DNA of 64,000 nt from Rhodocyclus gracilis (GTDB taxonomy: Bacteria > Pseudomonadota > Gammaproteobacteria > Burkholderiales > Rhodocyclaceae). How positions within the stretch are numbered: the stretch's first letter is position 1; every line of letters starts with the position of its first letter. The stretch is taken from NCBI RefSeq assembly GCF_009617575.1, contig NZ_WIXJ01000001.1, positions 496,001-560,000 on the forward strand, given 5' to 3'. This document shows positions 10,235 through 21,773 of this stretch, piece after piece. Below the pieces are notes generated by a model. It did no database searches. It worked only from the letters and a program-made list of their open reading frames with translations, and was not told where the DNA came from. The translations under genes were made by a program, and so were the position numbers.

Positions 10235-10397
10235 AGCGGCGGGCTTTTGCCAAAATTTGCGGGGCGTCACTAGAATGGCGGGCAGAAAGCCGGAAGAAGA
10301 AGCCGTAAAGCCCCGATTGTAAAGCATCGGCTCCGTAGGCCGCAGCGCCGTGTCGACGGTGGCTCGCCGGCAACGGTGGCCAGCCACCGAGAACCTG

Positions 10398-13211
10398 ATG
10401 ACCGACGCCCTTTCGCCTCACTCCCCCCCCTCGCCCTCGCCGCTTTCTTCCGTCGCCCCGGATTCCCCCCCCGCGAGCCACGGCGGCCTCACCGGCGACG
10501 AGGCGCCCGACTGGGGCCACGCTCTGGCGCTCAGCCGCTGGCTGCGGCAACTGCTCGCCGGGCATCCCGAGATCGGCGACTGGCTGCACACGCATGCCGG
10601 CGCCCCCGTCAGCGAATCCCTGATGCTCGCCAACCTGGCGGCGGCCGCCGACGGCGACGAGAGCGCCCAGCAGCATGCGCTGCGCGTGCTGCGGCAGCGC
10701 GTCATGGCAACCCTCGCCGTCCGCGATCTCGCCGGTGTCGCCCCCCTCAGCGAAGTGATGGAGACGATGACGCTCCTCGCCGAAGTGACGGTCAACTTCG
10801 CCCTCGCTCACGCGCACCGCGCGCTGGTGCAGCGCTTTGGCGAACCGCTCGATAGCAACGGAGTCGCGCAGCGCCTGCTCGTCATCGGCATGGGCAAACT
10901 CGGTGGCCGCGAGCTGAACGTTTCGTCCGACGTCGACTTCATTTTTGTCTATCCCGAAGAAGGCCACACCGCCGGCCGCGCCGACGGCAGCGGCGTGATC
11001 GATGCTTACGATTTCTTCAACCGTCTGGGCAAGCGCCTGATTGCCGCGCTCGGCGAGATCACTGCCGATGGTCAGGTGTTCCGCGTTGACATGCGTTTGC
11101 GGCCGAACGGCGACTCCGGCCCGCTGGTCTGCTCGCTCGACGCGCTGGAGAACTACTTCGTCACGCAAGGGCGCGAATGGGAACGCTACGCGTGGATCAA
11201 GGCGCGCGTCCTCAATGCGGGCGACAACCTGCAAGCCGAGTGGGTACTCGCGCTCGAGCACATCGCCCGCCCCTTCATCTACCGCAAATACCTCGATTTC
11301 GGCGCCATCAACGCGATGCGCGACCTGCACGCGCAGATTCGCCGCGAAGTGGCGCGCCGCGACATGGCCGACCACATCAAGCTCGGCCCCGGCGGCATCC
11401 GTGAAATCGAATTCATCGCGCAAGCCTTCCAGCTGATTCGCGGTGGCCGCGATTCCGGGCTGCGCATCCGGCCGACGCTGGCAACCCTCGCCGCACTGGC
11501 GCAGCGGCGCCAGCTGCCGGAAGCCGGCGAGCGTGAGCTGGCGCTCGCCTACGACTTCCTGCGCCGCCTCGAACACCGCCTGCAATACGTCGACGACGCG
11601 CAGACCCACCGCCTGCCGGCAGGCGAAGAAGAGCGCGCACAGATCGCGCTCGCCATGCATTACCCCGACTGGAATGCGCTCGTTGTCGACCTCGACGCCC
11701 ACCGCGCACGCGTTGCCCATCACTTCGAACTGGTTTTCTCCGAGCCGGCTGAAGCCGCGCACGCCCTGACCGGCCTCTGGCAGGGCCACTGCGACAGCGA
11801 GACGGCGCTGGACTGCCTCGCCGGACTCGGCTTTCGCGATCCCAAAGGGGCGGGGGAACGCCTCCAGCAGTTCCGCGCCAGCGGCCGCTACCAGCAACTG
11901 CCGGCGAGCAACCGCGAACGCCTCGATGCCCTTGGCCCGCGCCTTCTGGCGGCTGCCGCGGCGACGCGTGCGCCCGACGCCACCTGGCGGCGCGGTCTCG
12001 ACTTTCTGGAAACCATCAGCGGGCGAGGCGCCTACCTCGCCCTGCTGCAACAGTATCCGCAAGCCCTGCAAAAGGTGGGCGAACTCGTCGGCAGTTCATC
12101 GTGGGCTGCCGAGTACCTCACCCGCCACCCGATCCTGCTCGACGAACTGCTGGACTCGCGCCTCTACGAACTGGCGACCGACTGGGATGGATTTCGCAGC
12201 GAACTCGCCGCCCGCCTTGCAGAAAACCGGGGCGACACCGAACGCGAAATGGATCTCCTGCGCGAACTGCACCACGCGCAGGTCTTCCGCCTGCTGACGC
12301 AGGATCTCGCCGGCCTGCAAAGCGTCGCGCGCATCTCCGACCACCTCTCGCAACTGGCCGACATCCTCCTGCAAACGACGCTGGATCTGTGCTGGAGCAA
12401 GCTGACGCGCCGCCACCGCGAGCAGCCGAAGTTTGCCGTCATCGGCTTTGGCAAACTCGGCGGCAAGGAGCTGGGGTACGGTTCCGACCTCGACATCGTT
12501 TTCATCCACGACGACGACGATCAGGAAGCCGGCGCCATTTACTCGCGGCTGGCGCAACGCATGATCAGCTGGCTGTCGAGCCGCACGCCGGCGGGCATCC
12601 TCTTCGAGACCGACCTGCGCCTGCGGCCGAACGGCGACGCCGGCCTCATGGTCAGCCCGCTCGCCGCCCTGCACGACTACGAGCGCGACCACGCGTGGGT
12701 GTGGGAGCATCAGGCACTGACGCGCGCCCGCTTCTGCGCCGGCGACGCCGAGCTTGGCGAACGTTTCGAGGCCATGCGTATCGATATCCTCCGTCAGCCG
12801 CGCGAGCACGACACGCTGCGCCGCGAAGTCCTCGCCATGCGCCAGCGCATGCTCGACGCGCACGCTTCCGGCAGCGACATCGAGTTCGATATCAAGCAAG
12901 ACCCCGGCGGCATCATCGACGTCGAGTTCATCGTCCAGTACCTGATCCTCGGTCACGCCCACGCGCACGCCGACCTGTGCCGTAACATCGGCAACATCGC
13001 GCTGCTGCGCCTTGCCGCCGAGCTTGGTCTGATCTCGCCCACACTCGCCGAGGCGGTGCGCGAAGCCTACCGCCACTACCGTCGTCTGCAACACGCCAAG
13101 CGCCTCGATGGCGTGCCGGCAGCGCGCGTCGAACGCGCCGCCATGCGCGCCGACATCGACGCCGTGCGCGCCCTGTGGCGCGAAGTGTTCGACGATGTTG
13201 GCGAGGACTGA
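10398..13211 (+). CDS. glnE: bifunctional glutamine synthetase adenylyltransferase/deadenylase
   Basis: A 937-residue enzyme that adenylylates and deadenylylates glutamine synthetase under PII control, setting ammonia assimilation. Two nucleotidyltransferase domains are seen, each with its S-D-x-D motif: NVSSDVDF near residue 176 (deadenylase half) and GYGSDLDI near residue 695 (adenylylase half). Both RLRPNG repeats and both HIK/IKQ-GPGGIxxIEF blocks are intact. Length matches E. coli GlnE (946). The ATG at 10398 is preferred; an in-frame GTG at 10350 would add 16 residues. It is divergent from yhdP. Confidence 0.96.
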   Translation: MTDALSPHSPPSPSPLSSVAPDSPPASHGGLTGDEAPDWGHALALSRWLRQLLAGHPEIGDWLHTHAGAPVSESLMLANLAAAADGDESAQQHALRVLRQRVMATLAVRDLAGVAPLSEVMETMTLLAEVTVNFALAHAHRALVQRFGEPLDSNGVAQRLLVIGMGKLGGRELNVSSDVDFIFVYPEEGHTAGRADGSGVIDAYDFFNRLGKRLIAALGEITADGQVFRVDMRLRPNGDSGPLVCSLDALENYFVTQGREWERYAWIKARVLNAGDNLQAEWVLALEHIARPFIYRKYLDFGAINAMRDLHAQIRREVARRDMADHIKLGPGGIREIEFIAQAFQLIRGGRDSGLRIRPTLATLAALAQRRQLPEAGERELALAYDFLRRLEHRLQYVDDAQTHRLPAGEEERAQIALAMHYPDWNALVVDLDAHRARVAHHFELVFSEPAEAAHALTGLWQGHCDSETALDCLAGLGFRDPKGAGERLQQFRASGRYQQLPASNRERLDALGPRLLAAAAATRAPDATWRRGLDFLETISGRGAYLALLQQYPQALQKVGELVGSSSWAAEYLTRHPILLDELLDSRLYELATDWDGFRSELAARLAENRGDTEREMDLLRELHHAQVFRLLTQDLAGLQSVARISDHLSQLADILLQTTLDLCWSKLTRRHREQPKFAVIGFGKLGGKELGYGSDLDIVFIHDDDDQEAGAIYSRLAQRMISWLSSRTPAGILFETDLRLRPNGDAGLMVSPLAALHDYERDHAWVWEHQALTRARFCAGDAELGERFEAMRIDILRQPREHDTLRREVLAMRQRMLDAHASGSDIEFDIKQDPGGIIDVEFIVQYLILGHAHAHADLCRNIGNIALLRLAAELGLISPTLAEAVREAYRHYRRLQHAKRLDGVPAARVERAAMRADIDAVRALWREVFDDVGED

Positions 13212-13335
13212 ACGACGCGCCATTTTTCCGTCCCCATTCGTCACAGTTTCTTCGTCCACTCGCCAACTCGTCGCCCGACCTTCGTCCGCTCACCCCTTTC
13301 GCCACGCCGCGCGCGCCCTTTTGAGAAAGGCCCGT

Positions 13336-15633
13336 ATGTCCGCCCCCGCGATCCCGGAACACTCCGCACAGCCCAGCCAGGCCAACCGCGCGCCGCACCC
13401 CTGGCGCTTTTTCCGCATCGGCGGCTTCGATCAGGTGCGGCTCGACAGCGCCGCCGACCTGCTGGCGCTCGACGCGCTCGACCAGAAACTCTGGGTGGCC
13501 CTCGCCTGCCCGACCGCCGGCCTTGAATTCGACCCGACAACGCTCGCCCTGCTCGACGCCGACCGCGACGGTCGCATCCGCGCGCCCGACCTCATCGCCG
13601 CCTTGCAGTGGACGGCCCGGCACCTCCACGACGCCGAACTCCTCGCCCGTGGCACGCACCCTCTGCCACTGGCCGCATTGGCGCGTGACGAAGGCGCCGC
13701 GTCGGCCGACGCGCCTGCGGGCGGGCATCTGCTGGCCGCCGCCCGCGCCCTGCTGATCCGCCTCGGACGCGATGCCAACGCCCCGGACGCGTCGATCACG
13801 GCGGACGACGCCGCCGCTGCCGACGCCCTTTTTGCCAGCGATCCCTTCAACGGCGACGGCGTCATCACCGGCGCCGCCGCCAGCACCCCGCGCGTGGCAC
13901 AACGGATCGACGACATCCTCACCCTCACCGGCAGCGCGCCGGATCGCAGCGGACAGCCCGGCATCACGCAGGCGCACGTCGACGATTTCTTTGCCGCCGC
14001 ACGCGCCCTGGCCGATTGGCAAAACGCCCCCAGCCGCACGCCGGGGCTCTTGCCGCTCGGCGCCGATAGTTTGGATAAAACCGGCAGCAGCAACGCCGCA
14101 GCCGCGAGCGCCTTAGCCGCCGTGCGCGCCAAGATCGACGACTATTTCACGCGCTGCCGTCTGGCGGCCTTCGATGCGCGGGCGACGACGGCACTCAATG
14201 GTTCCGACGCCGACTTCCTCGCCTTGGGCGCGCGCCTCCTCGCCAATGCCGACGCCGATGCCGCCGCATTGCCGCTGGCGCGCGTCGAGGCCGACCGCCC
14301 CTTGCCGCTGACACACGGCGTTAATCCCGCCTGGGCCGGCGCCCTGCAGGACTTTGTCGAGCGCGTGCTGACGCCGCTCGCGGAGTCCGCGAGCACAACC
14401 GCCACGACGACGCTCACCGAGGAGGACTGGTGCCACGTCTGCGGACGCTTTGCCGCCTATCTCGACTGGCAAGCCAGCAAACCGGCGACACCGCTGAGCG
14501 ATGCCATCGCCGCACGGTTCACCGCGCCGGAACTCGCCGATCTGCTGGCGAGCGACGACGAAGCGGCGCTCAGCGCACTGATTGCCGCCGACGCGGCCCG
14601 CGCCGACGAGGCCGCCGCGCTGGCTGACGTGCAGCGGCTCGTCCTGTACGTGCGCGATCTCGCCCACCTGGCGGACAACTTCGTTGCTTTCCGAGGTTTT
14701 TACACCGGCCGCGAGCCGGCGATCTTTCAGAGCGGTACGCTGTATCTGGACGGACGCAGCTGCAACCTGTGCATCCCTGCGCTCGACCCGGCGCGACACG
14801 CGGCACTGGCGGCGCAATCGGGGATATTCCTCGCCTACTGCGACTGCGTGCGCGGCAACGAAAAGCGCTCGATTGCCGCCGCCTTCACGGCGGGCGACTC
14901 CGATCAGCTGACGGTCGGCCGCAACGGCGTCTTCTACGACCGGCAGGGCCGCGACTGGGATGCGACGATCACGCGCATCGTCGATAACCCGATCAGCCTG
15001 CGCCAGGCTTTCTGGTCGCCCTACAAAAAGCTCGCGCGCCTCATCGGCGAACAATTGCAGAAGGTCGCCGCCGCGCGTGCCAAGGCGGTCGACGATAGCG
15101 CTGCGGCGCACGTCCTCGGCCTGCCGGGCAACCTCGTTCCCGCCGGTCTGCCGCCGACAACGCCCGCCGCGGCCAGCGCGGTACCACCGCCGGCCAAGCC
15201 CGCTGCCTTCGACGCCGGGCGCTTCGCCGGCATCTTCGCCGCCATTGGTCTGGCCATCGGTGCGATTGGCGCGGCGCTGGCGTCGCTCGTCACCGGTTTT
15301 CTCGGGCTGCCCTGGTGGCAGATGCCAATTGCCTTGGCCGGCCTCTTGCTGATCGTTTCGGGGCCAGCAGTGGCGCTCGCGGCCTTCCGTCTGCGCAACC
15401 GCAATCTGGCGCCGCTACTCGACGCCAACGGCTGGGCGGTGAATGCCCGCGCGCGCATCAACATCCCCTTCGGCACTTCGCTCACGCACGTCGCCAAGCT
15501 GCCGGCCGGCGCCGAGCGTTCGCTCAGCGATCCGTATGCCGAAAAGAAAAGCCCGTGGGGCTTTTACGCCTTCCTGCTGATCGCGGCGGCGCTGCTGGCG
15601 GTGGTCGCCGTGCGGCTGTTCGGCGGCCACTGA
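13336..15633 (+). CDS. uncharacterised EF-hand protein with C-terminal membrane segments
   Basis: A 765-residue protein I cannot assign to a named family. Near residue 74 there is an EF-hand-like loop (DADRDGRIRAPDL) and near 170-180 a second (DPFNGDGVIT), both in an Ala-rich N-terminal half. The middle has a conserved-looking block with FRGFYTGREPAIFQSGTLY and two Cys pairs (RSCNLC, YCDC). The C-terminus holds two hydrophobic spans (about 629-686) and a final helix (741-763). The ATG at 13336 has GAGAAAGG 6 nt upstream. It follows glnE by 124 bp. Possible role: a calcium-responsive membrane-anchored protein, but this is a guess from the EF-hand loops only. Confidence 0.85.
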   Translation: MSAPAIPEHSAQPSQANRAPHPWRFFRIGGFDQVRLDSAADLLALDALDQKLWVALACPTAGLEFDPTTLALLDADRDGRIRAPDLIAALQWTARHLHDAELLARGTHPLPLAALARDEGAASADAPAGGHLLAAARALLIRLGRDANAPDASITADDAAAADALFASDPFNGDGVITGAAASTPRVAQRIDDILTLTGSAPDRSGQPGITQAHVDDFFAAARALADWQNAPSRTPGLLPLGADSLDKTGSSNAAAASALAAVRAKIDDYFTRCRLAAFDARATTALNGSDADFLALGARLLANADADAAALPLARVEADRPLPLTHGVNPAWAGALQDFVERVLTPLAESASTTATTTLTEEDWCHVCGRFAAYLDWQASKPATPLSDAIAARFTAPELADLLASDDEAALSALIAADAARADEAAALADVQRLVLYVRDLAHLADNFVAFRGFYTGREPAIFQSGTLYLDGRSCNLCIPALDPARHAALAAQSGIFLAYCDCVRGNEKRSIAAAFTAGDSDQLTVGRNGVFYDRQGRDWDATITRIVDNPISLRQAFWSPYKKLARLIGEQLQKVAAARAKAVDDSAAAHVLGLPGNLVPAGLPPTTPAAASAVPPPAKPAAFDAGRFAGIFAAIGLAIGAIGAALASLVTGFLGLPWWQMPIALAGLLLIVSGPAVALAAFRLRNRNLAPLLDANGWAVNARARINIPFGTSLTHVAKLPAGAERSLSDPYAEKKSPWGFYAFLLIAAALLAVVAVRLFGGH

Positions 15634-15665
15634 AGGCAGCGGCCGGCCGGCGAACAGCTGCCCGC

Positions 15666-16853
15666 CTAGAGACGGCGCAAGCGTTCGCCGGCGGCGGCGA
15701 GGGTCGTTTCCTGCTTGGCGAAGCAGAAGCGGACAAGGCGCGCGGCGCGTGCCGCCTCGACGCGTTCGCCGCCGTAAAACGCCGAGAGGGGAATCGCCGC
15801 CACCCCCGCCTCACGCGTCAGCCACAACGCAAACTCGTCGTCGGGCAGATCGGAGATGGCGTCGTAGCGCGCCAGCTGGAAGTAGCTGCCGCGGCAGGGC
15901 AGCAGTTCGAAGCGCGAATCGGCCAGTTGGGCGCGGAAAAAGTCACGCTTTTCGGTGTAGAACGCGGCCAGTTCGAGATGCCGCCGCGCCTCCCGCATGT
16001 AATCGGCAATCGCCAGCTGGCACGGCGTATTGACGGTAAAAACGTTGAACTGGTGCATCTTGCGAAAATCCCGCGTCAGGGCTGCCGGCGCCATGACATA
16101 GCCGATCTTCCAGCCGGTGATGTGGTAGGTCTTGCCAAAAGACGAGACGACGATGCTGCGCGCCGCCAGCGCCGGATGCGCCACCACGCTGAGATGGCGC
16201 GCACCGTCATAGACCATGTGCTCGTACACCTCATCGGAGAGGACGACGATGCCGGTGCCGTGTACGAGCGCGGCGAGCGCATCGAGATCGTCGGCACCGA
16301 GCAATGCGCCGGTCGGATTGTGCGGCGAGTTGATGATGATCATGCGCGTGCGGGGCGTGATCAGCGCCGCCACCTGCGGCCAGTCCGGGCGAAAGTCCGG
16401 CACGGCGAGCTGCGCATGAACGACCCGCCCGCCGACCGTCTCGATGGCGGGCGCGTAGCTGTCGTAGACCGGCTCGAAGACGATGACCTCGTCGCCGGGC
16501 CCGACGAAGGCCGCGATGGCGGTAAAGATCGCCTGCGTCGCCCCCGCCGTGACGGTGATTTCGCTGTCGGCGTCGACTGTCGTGGCGTACAACGCCGCCA
16601 CCTTGTCGGCGATGGCGCGGCGCAACTCGGCGGTGCCGATCATCGGCGGATACTGGTTACGCCCGGCGAGCATGGCGCGATGCGCGGCGTCGAAAAGGGC
16701 CGGTTCAGCCTGAAAGTCAGGAAAACCCTGCGACAGATTGATGGCACCGCACTCGTTCGCCAGAGCGGACATGACGGTAAAGATGGTCGTCCCGATGGCG
16801 GACAGGTGCGGGCGCGAGGCAATGACCGGCGCTTCGGATACAGGGGCATTCAT
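15666..16853 (-). CDS. PLP-dependent aminotransferase, methionine/kynurenine type (YbdL-like)
   Basis: A 395-residue fold-type I aminotransferase. The PLP lysine is K241 in SSFGKTYHITGWKIGY, the NPHNPTG motif binds the substrate carboxylate/PLP and the N-terminal NLSQGFPDF motif is typical of the YbdL/kynurenine aminotransferase branch. Such enzymes transaminate methionine with keto acids; in some organisms they do the last methionine-salvage step. An mtnA gene lies 3 kb away, which fits but does not prove that role. It lies 24 bp downstream of a chemoreceptor gene on the same strand and is convergent with the EF-hand gene. Confidence 0.9.
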   Translation of the reverse strand: MNAPVSEAPVIASRPHLSAIGTTIFTVMSALANECGAINLSQGFPDFQAEPALFDAAHRAMLAGRNQYPPMIGTAELRRAIADKVAALYATTVDADSEITVTAGATQAIFTAIAAFVGPGDEVIVFEPVYDSYAPAIETVGGRVVHAQLAVPDFRPDWPQVAALITPRTRMIIINSPHNPTGALLGADDLDALAALVHGTGIVVLSDEVYEHMVYDGARHLSVVAHPALAARSIVVSSFGKTYHITGWKIGYVMAPAALTRDFRKMHQFNVFTVNTPCQLAIADYMREARRHLELAAFYTEKRDFFRAQLADSRFELLPCRGSYFQLARYDAISDLPDDEFALWLTREAGVAAIPLSAFYGGERVEAARAARLVRFCFAKQETTLAAAGERLRRL

Positions 16854-16877
16854 GGGGCAAGACGCTTTCGTGCAGAC

Positions 16878-18542
16878 TCAGTGGGTTGCCGGCTCGACGC
16901 GGAACCCGGCAATGGATTGGCTCAGATCGGTCGCCGCGTCGCGCAACTGCCCGGCGGACTCGCTCATGTGGCGGGAAGCGCCGGTCGTTTCTTCGGCCGA
17001 GGTGGAAATGCGCTCCATGTTAACCGCGATATCGGTGCTCGCCGTCTTTTGTTCCTTCACCGACCAGGCAATGTCCTCGACCCCCTTGCTTGCCGATTCC
17101 ACGGACTGCCGCGCCTGATTGAGGGTGGTTTCGACCTCGCTGGCGAGGCCGGCGCTGACCTCAATGGATTTCAACCCGGCCTCGACGGCGGCGTGTACCT
17201 GATCGGTCTTCTGGATGATCGACTGCGCCACCTCGTCGATGCCGGCCGCTGAATGGCCCGACTTCTCGGCGAGCTTGCGTACCTCGTCGGCGACCACGGC
17301 GAATCCGCGGCCCTGCTCGCCGGCGCGCGCCGCTTCAATGGCCGCATTGAGAGCCAGCAGGTTGGTCTGATCGGCAATCTCGCGCACTTCCTGCGTCATG
17401 CCGGTAATGGCGCTCGTGCTGCGCACGAATTCATCGACAGCCGCGGCAATCGCTGACACCGTCGTCTCGATGCGGCGAATTTCGGCGACCAGCTCCGTCA
17501 CCTTGCGATTGCCTTCGTTGGTGTTGTCGACGCTCTCGCCGGATTGCTGGCGTACGTCCTCCGCCGTGTCGGCGACCGTCGCAATCGCCACCGTCAGTTC
17601 TTCGACCGAGGCGGCATTGCTCGATACCAGACGCGCCTGCTCATCGGCCGTCGAGTGCAACAACTCGGCCGTCGTCGCCATGTCGGTCGCCGCACGATTC
17701 ACCGACTGCACCGACGTCGCCACCTGCGCGACCAGCGTCTGCATCTTGCCGATCATGGCGTTGAACGCCTGCGCCATCTTGCCGACCTCGTCGCGCTGAT
17801 CGGCCTTGGCGCGATGCGTCAGATCGCTGCTGGCGGCGATCAACTCCATCACGTCTTCGAGATGCTTGATCGGACCGGTGATCGAGCGGATGACGACAGC
17901 AGCCAGAACGATCAGCAGCAGCACCGCCGCCGAAACGAAGATCGCCAGCCAGCGACGCACGCCGTCGTACAAAGCCTGCGCCTCTTCTTCCTCGCGCCCC
18001 TCGCTGGCCGTCGCGACACGCTGAATATCGCTGACGAGACCGTCAATCATCTCCGTCGGCTTGCGGTCGATCCCCTTGACCTGCTTGTCGACCACGGCCG
18101 CCGGATCGCTGGTGTTGCGGTCGTAGGATTTCAGCGCCTCACGATACATCGGCCCGAGCTTGCGAAATTCGGCAATCGTCTCGGAAACCTTTACCTGATC
18201 GGCAATCCCCAGTTCGTCGACCAGATTCTTCAGCGTATTCAAACGCTCGGCGACCGCTTTTTCTTCCTTGTCGAAACCGGCGAGGTATTTATCGTAATTC
18301 GCCGGGTCCTTGCCGCGCAGGAGAATGTTTTTCCATTCCTGCACCTGAATCTTGAAATTAACCTGCGCCGCCCGCGCGCCGTCGACCGCCGCGAGAAGCT
18401 TCTGGTGCGTGTTGATCGTCGCCTCGATTTCGGCATTCAGCCGACTCGCCTGCCATACCGAAAAGACACCGACCAGCAGCAGAGCCAGCACCGAAACAAA
18501 CACCAGAATCAATAGCTTGGTGCGAATCGCCAAATCTTTCAT
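16878..18542 (-). CDS. methyl-accepting chemotaxis protein (four-helix-bundle sensor)
   Basis: A 554-residue chemoreceptor. It has a first transmembrane helix at about 10-31, a periplasmic domain of about 160 residues that is largely helical, a second transmembrane helix at about 190-212, a HAMP domain and a long coiled signalling domain. The hairpin tip ([35 protein letters not shown] sequence) is present and intact, so it should couple to CheA/CheW. The ATG at 18542 has GAGGAAA 5 nt upstream. The ligand is unknown. Nearest chemotaxis kinase genes are not in the window. Confidence 0.95.
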   Translation of the reverse strand: MKDLAIRTKLLILVFVSVLALLLVGVFSVWQASRLNAEIEATINTHQKLLAAVDGARAAQVNFKIQVQEWKNILLRGKDPANYDKYLAGFDKEEKAVAERLNTLKNLVDELGIADQVKVSETIAEFRKLGPMYREALKSYDRNTSDPAAVVDKQVKGIDRKPTEMIDGLVSDIQRVATASEGREEEEAQALYDGVRRWLAIFVSAAVLLLIVLAAVVIRSITGPIKHLEDVMELIAASSDLTHRAKADQRDEVGKMAQAFNAMIGKMQTLVAQVATSVQSVNRAATDMATTAELLHSTADEQARLVSSNAASVEELTVAIATVADTAEDVRQQSGESVDNTNEGNRKVTELVAEIRRIETTVSAIAAAVDEFVRSTSAITGMTQEVREIADQTNLLALNAAIEAARAGEQGRGFAVVADEVRKLAEKSGHSAAGIDEVAQSIIQKTDQVHAAVEAGLKSIEVSAGLASEVETTLNQARQSVESASKGVEDIAWSVKEQKTASTDIAVNMERISTSAEETTGASRHMSESAGQLRDAATDLSQSIAGFRVEPATH

Positions 18543-18882
18543 ACCCGTTTCCTCGAAAAGGTGACGCCCATCTCATGCCGATCCGGAATACACGCCAGAG
18601 ACCCGACACCAGACGCGGTCGCGCCGTGTGCAGCCATCGGCACATCTTTTCTAGAATATCGCGGAACCACGCCATGCGTAGAGTAAAGACAGGCGCCATA
18701 GCTCGCACGTTCCTGATTAACGAAAACATCACACAGGGCACCAAACGCGTGCCGACAGAGTCAGCGTCAACAGCGGTGCCATCCCCTCGGCGGCGGCGGA
18801 TTTTCTCTCCGCATCCCTTCGACTTACGGCGCCCCCCACCTTTACCCGCCCCCCCTGTTTTCCACGTCCCCTCGGAGACAGC
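18543..18882. other. divergent intergenic region, no gene seen
   Basis: About 340 bp separate the chemoreceptor (minus) from the hydrolase-like gene (plus). No convincing ORF or RNA is visible. On the minus strand a GCCGAT box near 18634 has a GATA 15 nt upstream, a poor match to the flagellar sigma-28 pattern (TAAA-N15-GCCGATAA). Confidence 0.5.
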
Positions 18883-19788
18883 ATGCACCTCGCCCCGCTC
18901 GCCCACCGCCCGCTCTCCCGGCACCTGTTCGCCAAGCATCTGTTCGCCCATGTCCTGTTCTGTCTGAGTCTGGCGCTTGGCAGCTCACTGGCGCACGCGC
19001 AGACCGTCCCGTCGCATGCCGAAGGGCTACACGAAGAGTTGATCAGCGTCGATCTCGGCGATGGTCGCCAGCAGCAAGGCGTCCTCTCCTTACGCGCGGG
19101 TAGCCAGGCGCCAACACGGCTCGCCGTTCTGCTCCCCGGCTCGCCGTCGGTCGTTCGCCCGGTGGTTGCCGACGGCGTCATGCAAAGCTCGCGTCTGACC
19201 GGCAATTTCCTGATCCGCGCCCGCCGCCATCTCGTCGATGCCGGACTCGCCACACTGATCGTCGATTGCCACTCGGCCAGCGGCGACGAATGCAGCAGCG
19301 GCTATCAGGCCAGTCGCGAGCGCTGGCGCGATGTCGAACCGCTGATCGCCGCCGTGCGTCGCCAGCAGCCGGAGATTTGCGAGGTCTGGCTCGTTGGCAC
19401 CAGCAAAGGAACGATCTCGTCGTCCTTCATGGCGCTGTACGGCGGCAATGCCGTGGCCGGCGCCATCCACACCGCGACCATCAGCGAACCGTGGGCCAAA
19501 AACTCGTACCGCGAACTCGCCGGATTCGACTACCGCGCGCCGACGAGCCCGCAGTTTTTCATCCACCACCGCGACGACCCGTGCCCGCTGACGAGCTACG
19601 CCGGCATCAGGAAAATCGCCGAACGCTTCCAGAAACCCTTGCTCACCGTCACCGGCGGCAGCGACTTTCAAGGCCCGCTCTGCGCCGCGCAGACAGAACA
19701 TGGCTTCAAGGGGCGCGAGCCGGAAGTCATGGCAGCCATCCGCAGCATCATCGTCACCGGCCACGCCGAGCGTCTCGACATCCCCTGA
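18883..19788 (+). CDS. exported alpha/beta-hydrolase-like protein
   Basis: A 301-residue protein with a cleavable signal peptide ending near LAHA-QT (about residue 40). The mature part looks like an alpha/beta hydrolase: a nucleophile elbow G-T-S-K-G near residue 172, an acidic residue in HHRDDPC and a late histidine in TEHGF, in the order Ser-Asp-His. It has paired Cys residues that could form disulfides. The ATG at 18883 has CGGAGA just upstream. Substrate is unknown. It precedes mtnA by 53 bp on the same strand and may be cotranscribed. Confidence 0.8.
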   Translation: MHLAPLAHRPLSRHLFAKHLFAHVLFCLSLALGSSLAHAQTVPSHAEGLHEELISVDLGDGRQQQGVLSLRAGSQAPTRLAVLLPGSPSVVRPVVADGVMQSSRLTGNFLIRARRHLVDAGLATLIVDCHSASGDECSSGYQASRERWRDVEPLIAAVRRQQPEICEVWLVGTSKGTISSSFMALYGGNAVAGAIHTATISEPWAKNSYRELAGFDYRAPTSPQFFIHHRDDPCPLTSYAGIRKIAERFQKPLLTVTGGSDFQGPLCAAQTEHGFKGREPEVMAAIRSIIVTGHAERLDIP

Positions 19789-19841
19789 GCCGCTCCGCCG
19801 CAGTGACGACGCAGCGAGCACCGCTGGTAGAATGCCGGCCC

Positions 19842-20931
<1,090 letters not shown>

Positions 20932-20939
<8 letters not shown>

Positions 20940-21585
20940 GTTGCGCCGGCAGCTGATCGAGAGCGCGCAAGCGCTCACCGCCGCCGGGCTGAACAAGGGC
21001 ACCGCCGGCAACCTCAGCGTGCGCTGCGTCGAGGATGGCGTGGACGGCTACCTGATCACGCCGACCGGCATGGACTACGCGACGCTCGTGCCCGAGGACA
21101 TCGTTTTCCTCGCACTCGACGACGCCGATGCGGCGCGCCCGCGTGGGCGGCGCAAGCCTTCGTCGGAATGGCGCTTCCACCGCGATGTGTACGCGGCGCG
21201 GCCGCAAGCCGGCGCCATCGTGCACACGCATTCGCCTTTCGCCGTCAGCCTCGCCTGCCTGCGCCGCGACATCCCGCCTTTCCACTACATGATCGCGCGC
21301 TTCGGCGGTGATACGGTGCGCTGCTCGTCCTACGCCACCTTCGGTACGCAGGCGCTGTCGGACGCTGCGCTCGTCGCGCTCGCCGACCGCTCGGCCTGCC
21401 TGCTCGCCAACCACGGCATGCTGCTCTTCGGCGCCGACCTCGAACGCGCGGTGGCGCTTGCCGTCGAACTCGAAGCGCTGTGCGAGCAGTACTGGCGCGC
21501 CAGCCAGCTCGGCCAGCCGGTGCTGCTCGACGCCGACGAAATGGCCGTGGTGCTGCAAAAATTCGCCGGCTACGGGCAACAGTAG
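20932..21585 (+). CDS. class II aldolase, FucA-like; probable 5-methylthioribulose/5-deoxyribulose-1-phosphate aldolase
   Basis: A 217-residue zinc aldolase. It follows E. coli L-fuculose-1-phosphate aldolase closely: GLNKGTAGNLSVR, LITPTGMDY, PSSEWRFH (catalytic Glu), VHTHS (two zinc His), IPPFHYMIARFGG, YATFGT and LANHGML (third His). The true dehydratase MtnB has a different N-terminal and ATSGN-type motif, so MtnB is unlikely. GTG start at 20932 overlaps mtnA by 8 bp. With MtnA it would cleave the ribulose phosphate to DHAP and (2-methylthio)acetaldehyde or acetaldehyde, as in the DHAP shunt of Rhodospirillum and pathogenic E. coli. The kinase or phosphorylase that would come first is not in the window. 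Confidence 0.88.
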
Positions 21586-21773
21586 CGCGCCGACGGCGGC
21601 GGATCGTTTTTGCACAGGCGATTATCGATGCGTGTCGACACTTTCCGCTCCGCCGCCGCGCTTGCCTAATCTTTCAACGCCGCCCCAACTCTCGCCGCGT
21701 TCGCTCCGCGCTACCAACGCCGCACCACTTCCGACATTGATCCCTCACCGAACCGTTGCCGCCCGAGGCCGCC

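Noticed and set aside
7785-10322. Long plus-strand open frame (845 codons) opposite yhdP
   Set aside because: Arg-rich translation with no domain, antisense to YhdP, which has family features along its length.
10233-12071. Long minus-strand open frame (612 codons) opposite glnE
   Set aside because: Antisense to a clear GlnE; no motif and no start signal.
18601-18660. Possible flagellar sigma-28 promoter for the first chemoreceptor
   Set aside because: The GCCGAT box matches, but the upstream element is GATA, not TAAA, and there is no second support.
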